A DNA stretch of 64,000 bases from Liolophura sinensis (Eukaryota; Mollusca; Polyplacophora; Chitonida; Chitonidae). The stretch is from positions 80,021,084-80,085,083 of the forward strand of contig NC_088300.1 in assembly GCF_032854445.1 (NCBI RefSeq). Direction: 5' to 3'. Each line of letters starts with the position of its first letter. Position 1 is the first letter of the stretch. Shown here piece after piece: positions 11,768 to 24,025 of this stretch. The notes under the pieces were generated by a model that had not been told where the DNA came from, did no database searches, and was given only the letters and a program-made list of their open reading frames with translations. The translations under genes were made by a program, and so were the position numbers.

Positions 11768-12069
11768 CTGCAATGAGAAAACGGCGGAAAAAACCATTAT
11801 GCTAATTTGCCAATATTGCAGCGTTTATGGCCATCTTGGGATGCATGCCAGTGCACAGCCAATAGACCACAGTGGTGAAGTGCTTAGGCCAGCCTCTGAC
11901 AGCATACTACAAACTGGCTGGGGGAGGATAGCTGAATTATCAGGACGCATATGGTAGTGAGAGGAGAGGGCAGCTCACTTAGCAGACCTGATCAATAACT
12001 TCATGAATAAGCCATAATCAGAGTTACCAGGTCACAGGATTATGTAATTAACACAAGGCAAGGATGTGC

Positions 12070-12110
12070 GGGTGTGCGTGCGTGCGTGCGGGGGGGGGGG
12101 GGGGGGGTGT
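12070..12110. repeat. GTGC/GTGCGTGC run followed by poly-G
   Basis: A short (GTGC)n tract runs into about 18 consecutive G. It is a simple repeat in the intron between exons 3 and 4. On the plus strand it could form a quadruplex; this is inference only. Confidence 0.9.
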
Positions 12111-12375
12111 AGAGGGGAGAGACGAAGAATGGGCATCTCGGGAAGCTAGGAGACCGATATAAAACAGGAAACACTCTCTGCTCATCATTTATTGATTTAC
12201 ATGATCACCTTATGCATTGTCATTCTACCTGACATCACTGAATGAGAAATTCCCTAACACAATTCTCTTGCTGCATGTATGTGTATTAAACGGTGATACA
12301 GAGAACTAATGGCATTGCTATCTGCTAATGATTACGCTCTAAAGTGTACCTTCATCACTTAAAATACAGGTATAT

Positions 12376-12832
12376 GTATTACAGGTACATATATTACAGG
12401 GTGATACTGGCAGAGAACTAACCTCACTGCAACACAGTAATGACTGTAATGTACCTTTATTACCACATCGAGTGATGAAAATACAGGTACATATATTACA
12501 GGGTGATACTGGCAGAGAACTAACAGCACTGCAACACAGTAATGTACCTTTATTACCACATAAAGTGATGAAATTACAGGTACATATATTACAGGGTGAT
12601 ACTGGCAGAGAACTAACAGCACTGCAACACAGCAATGACTGTAATGTACCTTTATTACCACATGGAGTGATGAAATTACAGGTACATATATTACAGGGCG
12701 ATACTGGCAGAGAACTAACCTCACTGCAACACAGTAATGACTGTAATGTACCTTTATTACCACATCGAGTGATGAAAATACAGGTACATATATTACAGGG
12801 TGATACTGGCAGAGGACTAACAGCACTGCAAT
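12376..12832. repeat. About 100-bp tandem repeat, 4.5 copies
   Basis: The unit begins ACAGGTACATATATTACAGG, then GTGATACTGGCAGAGAACTA, and ends in TGTACCTTTATTACCACAT. Period varies between about 92 and 102 bp because one copy lacks a 9-bp AATGACTGT-like segment. Confidence 0.92.
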
Positions 12833-13149
12833 ACTACACTGTAGCTTGAGTATTGTATCAAATTGTGAAGCTTGTAAAGAACTATCTGAGAAAACATCTA
12901 AACCAACAACCTATCTGAACAAACAACTGCTCTAAGTAGACATGTAGCATTGGCATGTATTTACTAGTGTCATGTGTATCCAATGAACGCACACTACACA
13001 CTACTTGATCAGGCTGGAGTGTCACCTGTGGGAACACACACTACACACTTCTTGATCATGCTTGAGTGTCACCTGCTGGAGTGCCACCATGCTGTGTCAA
13101 AGGTTGGTGGTTTAGCCTATACTCCGCTATACTGACCACACCCACTGCC

Positions 13150-13215
13150 CATGATAAAATGAACTTATTTCATATACTTAAGTATTGCATAAAACGCCAA
13201 TCAAATAAATAACAT
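13150..13215 (+). mobile_element. SINE tail remnant (first SINE family)
   Basis: A degenerate match to the family 3' end: TTAAGTATTGCATAAAACGC then CAATCAAATAAATAAC. Head and body are missing. Confidence 0.55.
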
Positions 13216-13334
13216 GCTGATGCTGGAGTCATGTTGTGAAGAATGTCACACAGCTGTAATGAAAACGTAAACATTAAGAATGACAGTGAATATACTCGCT
13301 GTTGATTGTTATACATGTATATACCTTATAGACA

Positions 13335-13630
13335 TCCACCCTCCAGCTGTCCTGATCTACACCCCCGATTTCCTAGTCTATACCCCAGCTACCCCATTCT
13401 ACACCCCAGCTATCCTGGTCTACAGACCAGCTATCCCGGTCTACACGTCCAGATTTCCTAGTCTATACCCCAGCTACCCTATTCTACACCCCAGCTATCC
13501 CAGTCTACACCTGAGTGACCCTGGTCTACATTATCCCAGCTATCCTGGTCTACATCATAGCTATAACATTCTACACCTCACATATCTCGATCTACTCCCT
13601 AGCCATTCTAGTCTACAACCTAGCTATAGA
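13335..13630. repeat. Imperfect pyrimidine-rich repeat of about 21 bp
   Basis: Repeated words of the type CCAGCTATCCTGGTCTACA and CCCCAGCTACCCCATTCTA occur about 14 times with drift. A plus-strand frame reads as a Tyr/Thr/Pro-rich repeat; I do not regard this as coding because it has no start context or splice sites and the copies are eroded. Confidence 0.8.
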
Positions 13631-13792
13631 CATTATGTCAACATGGTGCATACAACTATACAAACCAATCCAGCAGGGCTTTGGTGCCTCAAATGGGACA
13701 TGTAGCTGAGTGCTGGGAGAAAGCTGAGAGGAAACCACCTACTGACCTCTTAACTTATACACACACCTCTTAAAAACTGCTCAGGTGTATCA

Positions 13793-13828
13793 GCAACACA
13801 CACAAACACACACACACAAACACACACA
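13793..13828. repeat. CA-rich microsatellite
   Basis: An interrupted (CA)n tract with CAAA breaks. Confidence 0.9.
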
Positions 13829-14144
13829 TTAGACACAAATCTGGAGAGGATTCATCACACATCCCATCTGCAATACATTAAGGTGTATTAAATACAGACT
13901 GTTCTAACCCTGATACTGTACCGTTCTCTACAGCTAACATTCTTAATAACATGATTTCAGCCCCTTTTTTTAAGAATATTATCTCAAGCTGGGCGATGAG
14001 AATGTTTAGAGTGAGCAAATATTAAAATGTGACTCCACCTAAAAGGCACAGGCATTGTCCATACATGGGCCCAGTCTCTGGCATGTGCATGTACCTCCAA
14101 GTCTAACAGTCATTAAGGCTATGGGACAGTGTTGTCAGCTTACA

Positions 14145-17124
14145 GACAGCATATCATGTACAGAGAAACTCAGACTACATGCCTTGTACAGAGAAACAGA
14201 CTACATACCTTGTACAGTGAAACTCAGACTACATACCTTGTACAGAGATACTCAGACTACATACCTTGTACAGAGAAACTCAGACTACATACCTTGTACA
14301 GAGAAACTCAGACTACATACCTTGTACAGAGTAACTCAGGCTACATACCTTGTACAGAGAAACTCAGACTACATGCCTTGTACAGAGAAACTCAGACTAC
14401 ATACCTTGTACAGAGAAACAGACTACATACCTTGTACAGAGAAACAGACTACATACCTTGTACAGAGAAACTCAGACTACATGCCTTGTACAGAGAAACA
14501 GACTACATATCATGTACATAGAAACTCAGGCTACATACCTTGTACAGAGAAACTCAGACCACTTACCTTGTACAGAGAAACTCAGACTACATACCTTGTA
14601 CAGAGAAACTCAGACCAAATGCCTTGTACAGAGAAACTCAGACTACATACCTTGTACAGAGAAACTCAGGCTACATACCTTGTACAGAGAAACTCAGGCT
14701 ACATGCCTTGAACAGAGAAACTCAGACTACATATCATGTACATAGAAACTCAGACTACATACCTTGTACAGAGAAACTCAGACTGCAGTTTACATACCTT
14801 GTACAAAGAAACTCAGACTGCATACCTTGTACAGAGAAACTCAGGCTGCATATCATGTACATAGAAACTCAGACTACATACCTTGTACAGTGAAACTCAG
14901 ACTACATACCTTGTACAGAGATACTCAGACTACATACCTTGTACAGAGAAACTCAGACTACATACCTTGTACGGAGAAACTCAGACTACATACCTTGTAC
15001 AGAGTAACTCAGGCTACATACCTTGTACAGAGAAACTCAGACTACATGCCTTGTACAGAGAAACTCAGACTACATACCTTGTACAGAGAAACTCAGACTA
15101 CATACCTTGTACAGAGAAACAGACTACATACCTTGTACAGAGAAACTCAGACTACATGCCTTGTACAGAGAAACAGACTACATATCATGTACATAGAAAC
15201 TCAGGCTACATACCTTGTACAGAGAAACTCAGACTACACACCTTGTACAGAGAAACTCAGACTACTTACCTTGTACAGAGAAACTCAGACTACATACCTT
15301 GTACAGAGAAACTCAGACCAAATGCCTTGTACAGAGAAACTCAGACTACATACCTTGTACAGAGAAACTCAGGCTAAATGCCTTGTACAGAGAAACTCAG
15401 GCTACATGCCTTGTACAGAGAAACAGACTACATATCATGTACATAGAAACTCAGACTACATACCTTGTACAGAGAAACTCAGACTACATGCCTTGTACAG
15501 AGAAACTCAGACCAAATGCCTTGTACAGAGAAACTCAGGCTACATACCTTGTACAGAGAAACTCAGGCTAAATGCCTTGTACAGAGAAACTCAGGCTACA
15601 TGCCTTGTACAGAGAAACAGACTACATATCATGTACATAGAAACTCAGACTACATACCTTGTACAGAGAAACTCAGACTGCAGTTTACATACCTTGTACA
15701 GAGAAACTCAGACTGCATACCTTGTACAGAGAAACTCAGACTACATACTCAGACTACATACCTTGTACAGAGAAACTCAGACTACATACCTTGTACAGAG
15801 AAACTCAGACTACATACCTTGTACAGAGAAACTCAGACTGCATACCTTGTACAGAGAAACTCTGACTGCATGCCTTGTACAGAGAAACTCAGACTACATA
15901 CTTTGTACAGAGAAACTCAGGCTACATATCTTGTACAGAGTAACTCAGGCTACATACCTTGTACAGAGAAACAGACTACACATCTTGTACAGAGAAACTC
16001 AGACTACATACCTTGTACAGAGAAACTCAGGCTACATACCTTGTACATAGAAACTCAGGCTACATACCTTGTACAGAGAAACAGACTACACATCTTGTAC
16101 AGAGAAACTCAGACTACATACCTTGTACAGAGAAACTCAGGCTACATACCTTGTACATAGAAACTCAGGCTACATACCTTGTACAGAGAAACTCAGACTA
16201 CATACCTTGTACAGAGAAACTCAGACTGCATACCTTGTACAGAGAAACTCAGACTACATACCTTGTACAGAGAAACTCAGACTGCAGTTTACATACCTTG
16301 TACAGAGAAACTCAGACTGCATACCTTGTACAGAGAAACTCAGACTGCAGTTTACATACCTTGTACAGAGAAACTCAGACTACATGCCTTGTACAGAGAA
16401 ACTCAGACTACACATCTTGTACAGAGTAACTCAGACTACATGCCGGGGGCCTCCGTGGCTCAGTCGGTTAAAGCGCTAGCGCAGCGTAATGACCCAGGAG
16501 TCTCTCACCAATGCGGTCGATACGAGTTCAAGTCCAGCTCATGCTGGCTTCTTCTCCGGCCGTACGTGAGAAGGTCTTCCAGCAACCTGCGGATGGTCGT
16601 GGGTTTCCCCGGGCTCTGCCCGGTTTCCACCCACCATAATGCTGGCCGCCGTCGTATGAGTGAAATATTCTTGAGTACGGCGTAAAACACCAATCAAAAA
16701 AAAAAAAAAATCAGACTACATGCCTTGTACAGAGAAACAGACTACACACCTTGTACATAGAAACTCAGACTGCATACCTTGTACAGAGAAACTCAGACTG
16801 CATGCCTTGTACAGAGTAACTCAGACTGCATACCTTGTACAGAGAAACTCAGGCTACATACCTTGTACAGAGAATCTCAGACTACATACCGTATACAGAG
16901 AACCTCAGACTACATATCATGTACAGAGAAATTCTGACTACATATCATATACATAGAAACTTAGACTACATGCTTTGTACAGAGAAACAGACTACATACC
17001 TTGTACAGAGAAACTCAGACTGCATACCTTGTACAGAGAAACTCAGACTACATACCTTGTACAGAGAAACTCAGACTACATACCTTGTACAGAGAAACTC
17101 AGACTGCAGTTTACATACCTTGTA
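14145..17124. repeat. 28-bp minisatellite of about 3 kb, interrupted by a SINE
   Basis: The unit is CTTGTACAGAGAAACTCAG followed by ACTACATAC. Recurrent variants are a 26-bp unit lacking CT (GAAACAGACT), CATCATGTACATAGAAAC units, and units with an inserted CAGTTTA. Roughly 100 copies in all. Blocks of variants recur: the TTGTACAGTGAAAC / GAGATACTCAG order at about 14210 reappears at about 14883, suggesting segmental duplication of about 673 bp. A full SINE interrupts the array at 16445-16709. Confidence 0.97.
16445..16709 (+). mobile_element. Full-length tRNA-derived SINE with target-site duplication
   Basis: The head is tRNA-like, with an A-box-like TGGCTCAGTCGGTTAAAGCG and a downstream GAGTTCAAGTCC B-box-like segment. 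It is followed by a conserved body (GGTTTCC...ACCATAATGCTGGCCGCC) and the tail GAAATATTCTTGAGTACGGC then GTAAAACACCAATCAAAA ending in poly-A. The 14-bp flanks TCAGACTACATGCC are identical on both sides (16431-16444 and 16710-16723). The flank is itself part of the 28-bp repeat, but the exact borders after poly-A fit target-primed insertion. This is the reference copy for the family in this window. Confidence 0.93.
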
Positions 17125-17723
17125 AAAGACTGTCCAGGTGTCCATGTAACCACACACACTGTACACTCTCAATGTGAATGTATACATGTACATGTACACC
17201 AGCATGTAGGCCAACAATTTAACACAGGAAATAACAACACAAAAGGAAGAACATACTACTGAGAAAACCCTGTGGTCTTAATACTGCAGATACATCTTTA
17301 AGAAAAAAATTGTTTAAATGATCGGAATGGATTCAGGGAACATGATAGCATCTATATGCAGTTTGTAAGTTTTAGCACTGGGGTTGTACTTTAAAGGAAA
17401 AAGTGCTCCCGTCAGTATTATCGTATTATGATGTTAGTCACTGCAATAGCGCAGCGCATGGTGTCACGGGACTGCCTTCCCTGTACCCATTTTTCTTTTT
17501 GCTCTGTACTGTACAAGCTTATCTCTGGCGTGAGGCATCATTTTGCCATATAAAGTTACAGGTTAAAGGGCAGCCTTGATATAAGACGCCTAAATATCGC
17601 ATGAAATCGGATATAACCTCACCCTAATCTTGTCTTCCAAAAATATGTGGTACACCAAATTTGGAATGACAACAAGTAAAACACAAGAAATATACATAAA
17701 TAGTGCGTCACAATATCGGTTTC
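17125..17723. other. Intron sequence, nothing recognised
   Basis: About 600 bp between the 28-bp array and the next SINE fragment, with no exon or repeat that I can identify. Confidence 0.45.
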
Positions 17724-17888
17724 GTGTAGGTGGGAAGGTCTGCCAGCAACCTGCGGATTGTTGTGGGTTTCCCCCAGGCTCCGCCCAGTTTCCTCCCACC
17801 ATAATGCTGGCCGCTGTCGTATAAGTGAAATATTCTTGAGTACGGCGTAAAACACTAATCAAATAAATAAATAAATAAATAAATAAAC
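17724..17888 (+). mobile_element. SINE fragment, 5'-truncated (first family)
   Basis: The body and tail match the copy at 16445-16709: GGTCTGCCAGCAACCTGCGG, ATAATGCTGGCCGCTGTCG, and TATTCTTGAGTACGGCG before (AAAT)n. The tRNA head is absent. Confidence 0.9.
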
Positions 17889-18335
17889 AATCAGTTTCGT
17901 TTTACTTTGCTTGATTTCAAATGCATATGTGATGTTGTTGTTGCACTATTACTCCTGTGTGAGAGGTAACTTTAATGGCTGTGCTTTATTCCCCATTACA
18001 GGCCTATCTTAAAGGGATTAATACTTGTACATTCTCAGTACATGCCTAAAACTTTTACATCATAGAATGGCTATTAAACGAGGCGTGAAACTACAGGGGA
18101 ATGAGAGGTGGCTTAACAGCATGCTGACAAGTCCGAGCTCAGATGAATTCAGTCCAACTTTGACAATAGACTCTTTCCTATTTCCTTCACTGAATACAAT
18201 GTTTTCAATTTATATCAACAGTGAACATTGTTTTCTGTTCCATTGCTATAACATGGTCACATGATTGTGTTAGCTCTAGTCTATAGAGTCCGCCATTTTG
18301 AATTTTTAAGTTCCATCTGAGTGATTTCTGATAAA

Positions 18336-21300
18336 GGCTGACATGAATAAAGCAGACATGGATAGAGCTGACAAGGATAAAGTTGACATGGATAAAGCTG
18401 ACAAGGATGAAGCAGACATGGATAAAGCAGACATGGATAAAGCTGCCAAGGATAAAGCTGACATGGATAAAGCAGACATGGAAAGATGCCAAGGATAAAG
18501 CAGACATGGATAAAGCAGACATGGATAAAGCTGCCAAGGATAAAGCTGCCAAGGATAAAGCAGACATGGATAAAGCAGACATGGATAAAGCTGCCAAGGA
18601 TAAAGCAGACATGGACAAAGCAGACATGGATAAAGCTGGCATGGATAAAGCTGACATGGATAAAGCAGACATGGATAAAGCAGACACGGAAAGATGCCAA
18701 GGATAAAGCTGACATGGATAAAGCTGCCAAGGATAAAGCAGACATGGATAAAGCTGGCATGGATAAAGCTGACATGGATAAAGCAGACATGGATAAAGCA
18801 GACATGGATAAAGCTGCCAAGGATAAAGCAGACATGGACAAAGCTGACATGGATAAAGCAGACATGGACAAAGCTGACATGGATAAAGCATACATGGATA
18901 AAGCATACATGGATAAAGATGCCATGGATAAAAGATGCCAAGGATAAAGCTGACATGGATAAAGCTGCCAAGGATAAAGCAGACATGGAAAGATGCCAAG
19001 GATAAAGCATACATGGATAAAGCATACATGGATAAAGCAGACATGGATTAAGCTGACATGAATAAAGCAGACATGGATAAAGCTGCCAAGGATAAAGCAG
19101 ACATGGAAAGATGCCAAGGATAAAGCAGACATGGATAAAGCTGCCAAGGATAAAGCAGACATGGATAAAGCTGCCAAGGATAAAGCAGACATGGATAAAG
19201 CAGATATGGATAAAGCTGCCAAGGATAAAGCAGACATGGACAAAGCTGACATGGATAAAGCAGACATGGACAAAGCTGACATGGATAAAGCAGACATGGA
19301 TAAAGCTGCCAAGGATAAAGCAGACATGGACAAAGCTGACATGGATAAAGCTGCCAAGGATAAAGCTGCCAAGGATAAAGCAGACATGGAAAGATGCCAA
19401 GGATAAAGCAGACATGGATAAAGCTGACATGGATAAAGCTGGCATGGATAAAGCAGACATGGATAAAGCTGATATGGACAAAGCTGACATGGATAAAGCA
19501 GACATGGATAAAGCTGACAAGGATAAAGCTGACATGGATAAAGCAGACATGGATAAAGCTGAAATGGATAAAGCATACATGGATAAAGCAGACATGGATA
19601 AAGCTGACATGGATAAAGCAGACATGGATAAAGCTGCCAAGTATAAAGCAGACATGGATAAAGCTGCCAAGGATAAAGCAGACATGGACAAAGCAGACAT
19701 GGATAAAGCAGACATGGAAAGATGCCAAGGATAAAGCAGACATGGATAAAGCTGGCATGGATAAAGCTGGCATGGATAAAGCAGACATGGATAAAGCTGA
19801 CAAGGATAAAGCTGACATGGATAAAGCAGACATGGAAAAAGGGATTAAGCTGATATGGATAAAGCTGACATGGATAAAGCAGACATGGATAAAGCAGACA
19901 TGGAAAAAGGGATTAAGCTGATATGGATAAAGCTGACATGGATAAAGCAGACATGGATAAAGCTGACAAGGATAAAGCAGACATGGATAAAGCTGACATG
20001 GATAAAGCAGACATGGATACAGCTGACATGGATAAAGCAGACAAGGATAAAGCTGACATGGATCATGGATAAAGCTGACATGGATAAAGCAGACATGGAT
20101 AAAGCTGACATGGATAAAGTAGAAATGGATAAAGCTGACAAGGATAAAGCAGACATGGATTAAGCTGACAAGGATAAAGCAGACATGGATAATGCAGACA
20201 TGGATAAAGCTGACATGGATCATGGATAAAACTGACTTGGATAAAGCAGACATGGATAAAGCTGACAAGGATAAAGCTGACATGGATAAAGCTGACATGG
20301 ATAACACTGACATGGATAAAGCAGACATGGATAAAGCTGACAAGGATAAAGCAGACATGGATAAAGCAGACATGGATAACGCTGACAAGGATAAAGCTGA
20401 CATGGATAAAGCAGACATGGATAAAGCTGCTAAGGATAAAACAGACATGGATAAAGCAGACATGGATAAAGTTGACATGGATAAAGCAGACAAGGATAAA
20501 GCTGACATGGAAAAAAAGCAGACATGGATAAAGCAGACATGGATAAAGCAGACAAGGATAAAGCAGACATGGATAAAACTGAAATGGATAAAGCTGACAT
20601 GGATCATGGATAAAGCAGACATGGATAAAGCTGACATGGATCATGGATAAAGCAGACATGGATAAAGCTGACATGGATCATGGATAAAGCAGACATGGAT
20701 AAAACTGACATGGATCATGGATACAGCTGACATGGATAAAGCTGACATGGATCATGGATACAGCTGACATGGATAATGCTGACATGGATCATGGATACAG
20801 CTGACATGGATAATGCTGACATGGATCATGGATACAGCTGACATGGATAAAGCTGACATGGATCATGGATACAGCTGACATGGATAAAGCTGACATGGAT
20901 AAAGCTGACATGGATCATGGATACAGCTGACATGGATAAAGCTGACATGGATCATGGATACAGCTGACATGGATAATGCTGACATGGATCATGGATACAG
21001 CTGACATGGACAATGCTGACATGGATCATGGATACAGCTGACATGGATAAAGCTGACATGGATCATGGATACAGCTGACATGGATAAAGCTGACATGGAT
21101 AAAGCTGACATGGATCATGGATACAGCTGACATGGATAAAGCTGACATGGATAAAGCTGACATGGATCATGGATACAGCTGACATGGATAAAGCTGACAT
21201 GGATCATGGATACAGCTGACATGGATAATGCTGACATGGATCATGGATACAGCTGACATGGATAAAGCTGACATGGATCATGGATACAGCTGACATGGAT

Positions 21301-21793
21301 AATGCTGACATGGATCATGGATACAGCTGACATGGATAAAGCAGACATGGATAAAGCTGACATGGATCATGGATACAGCTGACATGGATAAAGCTGACAT
21401 GGATCATGGATACAGCTGACATGGATAAAGCTGACATGGATCATGGATACAGCTGACATGGATAACACTGACATGGATCATGGATACAGCTGACATGGAT
21501 ACAGCTGACATGGATCATGGATACAGCTGACATGGATAATGCTGACATGGATCATGGATACAGCTGACATGGATAAAGCTGACATGGATAAAGCTGACAT
21601 GGATCATGGATACAGCTGACATGGATAAAGCTGACATGGATAAAGCTGACATGGATCATGGATACAGCTGACATGGATAAAGCTGACATGGATCATGGAT
21701 AAAGCTGACATGGATCATGGATACAGCTGACATGGATAAAGCTGACATGGATAAAGCTGACATGGATCATGGATACAGCTAACATGGATAAAT
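18336..21793. repeat. 15-bp minisatellite of about 3.45 kb with 37-bp higher-order half
   Basis: The unit is GACATGGATAAAGCT/GCA; variants are GCCAAGGATAAAGCT and GACAAGGATAAAGCA. From about 20590 onward the array is a composite of one 15-mer plus a 22-mer containing GATCATGGATACAGCT, giving 37-bp (or 52-bp) periods. Because 15 is divisible by three the plus strand reads as MDKAD pentapeptides and the minus strand as long Ser/Ala/Leu or Cys/Phe/Ile/His-rich frames of up to about 530 codons. I interpret these as artefacts: they are broken by 22-mers and A-run units, and have no start or splice context. Confidence 0.96.
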
Positions 21794-21910
21794 CTGATAC
21801 CTAACGATTAATAGCTTTTTCTATTGCAAAAAAAAAGATAAAGTAGATGAAACTACACAAACTGAATTCAGCTTAACTGTGGATCTGAAAGATTGGACAT
21901 GCACCAAGTT

Positions 21911-22075
21911 TAACTCGTGCTGGTTTCCTCTCCGACTGTACATGAGAAGGTCTGCCAGCAATGCTACGAATGGTCTTGAGTTCCCCTGGCCACTGCCTGG
22001 TTTCCTTCCACGATAATGCTGGCGGCCGTTGTATAAGTGAAATATTCTTGCGTATGGCGTAAAACATCAAATAAG
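21911..22075 (+). mobile_element. SINE fragment (first family), diverged
   Basis: The copy contains CTCGTGCTGGTTTCCTCTCC, GAAGGTCTGCCAGCAA, ATAATGCTGGCGGCCGTTG and GAAATATTCTTGCGTATGGC. The head is missing and the tail is short. Confidence 0.85.
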
Positions 22076-23059
22076 TATATACATGCAGTCGTGAAAACAT
22101 GATACCAGGCTAGCCTCTCAGAATATGAGCGGAATCGATAATGCCAAAATGCATGTACTCTGTTCATAAAAACTTGTTTATCATAGAACGATGAGTCGCA
22201 GGTAATAAAATCATGTGGTAAACTGACAATCAGTGGCGTTAGACAAAACACTTTTTGCATTGACAAAACTTACTTTAATGTCAAAATCCTGACCATAATC
22301 ATGTAACATAAGTAGTACGTAATGGATCCCAATGTCATTTTGTTATAGCACGAGGTGGACATGCCAGCGAATTTGTCCCCAAACCAGCGTACTATAGTGA
22401 GTCTACATTTGTATTTGGTTCACCTGAAGTCAGTGAATGGAATGGAGTTAAAGTTTCCAATCAAGCTGGCAATTCACTATTTTTGCCTCAGAAGTTTTCA
22501 CAACTGATCCCAAAAAATGAATCCATTACGGGATTTTGGTATAATTTTGATTATAATTCAGACTGTTAATGTAAATTATTCCCTGGATAATATTTATCTA
22601 ATTTCATGTCAAAAAATGGCTTACAGGAGGAGAAAACAATGTAATTAACCATCACCTGAAGGGTTACTCAAAGTTGTATTGGAATGACTGTAATTAAGAA
22701 TGTTACATGTTTTCGTTGGCCAACATTAATGATCAACATTTGGCTGCAGCTGATAAAGTGGAGGATGTGTTTGTTTCAGTAGTTTTACGTCCTGTTTTAT
22801 GTTTTATGACAAGATGACTACCATCTTAGTTTGCTCAACAGCAGCTGTAATACTGCAGCTGTTATATTGGGCCTTTATTGTCTGAATTTATCACTGATGT
22901 TTTCGATAGGGCAGACACATGTATGAAATTATGTTATAGTTCACCAATCAACTGCTGTCACGTGAGGGGAGTTAACCACGTCTTGTTTGACAGATCACTG
23001 TTTCCAATGTCACACTTACAGTTGTCCCCCCTGAATCTTTTAAAAGACAGGCAAGCAGT
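22076..23059. other. Intron sequence, nothing recognised
   Basis: About 1 kb between SINE copies of the two families. I see no exon or array. Confidence 0.45.
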
Positions 23060-23398
23060 CAGTGAGCGAGTGTTTAAAGCTTAACGTCGTACTTAACAAT
23101 TTTTTCAGTCACATGACGACGAAGGAGTGCATGTACATGTTATGTGCCTCCTTGTAGCAGGATGGATTTCAAGAGCTCTTTTATCAAGTGCTGCTTCACT
23201 GAGATGATTTACTGAAGGCAAGTAAGGCGCCTTGCCTGAGCCATTATACTGAAACGGGTCAACCAGCAATTGCACTATCCCCTTAATGATGAACGCCAAG
23301 CAAGGAAGCTACAGCTTCCTCTTTTACGGTCTGAGACCAGACCCAGGATTGATCCTGGATCTACCATCCCCGCCAGCTGAGCCATCAGGGTTGGTTAG
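23060..23398 (-). mobile_element. tRNA-derived SINE, second family, nearly full length
   Basis: On the minus strand the head reads CCCTGATGGCTCAGCTGGCG with a downstream GGATCAATCCTGGGTC B-box-like segment. A conserved body (GGGGATAGTGCAATTGCTGG and so on) follows, and the tail is GACTGAAAAAATTGTTAAGT then ACGACGTTAAGC. The same body and tail occur at 61995-62245 on the plus strand. The tail resembles a very common molluscan SINE tail as I remember it. It lies in the intron just downstream of exon 3 of the CRACR2A-like gene. Confidence 0.8.
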
Positions 23399-23470
23399 GC
23401 ATGCAGTGAATTATTTGTTTTCTATGTTGACAACCATTTGCTTGTAATCAAAACGAATCCTTTACTGTAC

Positions 23471-23617
23471 CTTCTTAAAGCGGATTCTAGCGTGCTGAAA
23501 TCTGCTTGTGACTGTTTTATTTCCCTGGACACTCGGCTCAAGAAAATCTCAAAGTTTGACATCAGCTCTGGTTCATCCTTCCTTAGTCTGGCCCACATCC
23601 CCTTTATCGTGTTCTCA
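23471..23617 (-). CDS. CRACR2A: CRACR2A-like gene, exon 3
   Basis: The exon encodes residues 139-186 (ENTIKGMWARLRKDEPELMS, then NFEIFLSRVSREIKQSQADF, then STLESALR), with split codons Asp138 and Ser187. The donor is GAAG|GTACAG. The acceptor ATTTCAG|TGAGAAC is itself the last member of a 36-bp tandem repeat lying upstream. The WARLRKDEPELMSNFExFLSR pattern fits the vertebrate LWKKLRETEPELLxNFExFLxR segment that precedes the coiled coil. The length of 147 bp keeps phase. Use of any of the nearest upstream acceptors would add 12 or 24 in-frame residues. Confidence 0.9.
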
Positions 23618-23985
23618 CTGAAATCACAGCCCAAAGACATTATTGTGTTCTCACTGAAATTACAGCCCAAAAACATTATTGTGTTCTCAATGAAATCACA
23701 CTGAAATGACAGTCCAAATACTTGATTGTGTTATCACTGAAATTACAGCCCATAAACATTATTGTGTTCTCAATGAAATCACACTGAAATGACAGTCCCA
23801 ATACTTGATTGTGTTCTCACTGAAATGACAGCCCAAAAACTTGATTGTGTTCTCACTGAAATGACAGCCCAAAAACTTGATTGTGTTCTCACTCATATCA
23901 CAGTACAAAAACATTTTGTTCTCACTGAAATTACAACACAAAAACTTCATTGTGTTCTCACAAATCAGTGAACTTACAGCATAAT
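23600..23985. repeat. 36-bp minisatellite that repeats the exon 3 splice acceptor
   Basis: The plus-strand unit is TGTTCTCACTGAAATGACAG then CCCAAAAACTTGATTG. On the minus strand each copy reads as a pyrimidine-containing stretch, ATTTCAG, then TGAGAACACAATCAAG, which is the exon 3 acceptor and first 16 exon bases. About ten copies exist; at least seven keep the ATTTCAG core. The exon-proximal copy is the real exon border. Confidence 0.92.
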
Positions 23986-24025
23986 GACTCACTGAAAAGA
24001 AAATATCGACTATTATGTGACTTAC

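Noticed and set aside
14055-16180. Plus-strand frames of up to 428 codons with Tyr/Arg/Thr/Gln repeats
   Set aside because: They come from the 28-bp array; frames switch with each 26-bp unit and there is no splice or start context.
18205-20637. Minus-strand open frames of 279-529 codons rich in Ser/Ala/Leu or Cys/Phe/Ile
   Set aside because: They are the 15-bp array read in frame. Several frames are open at once on both strands, and the composition is fixed by the repeat.
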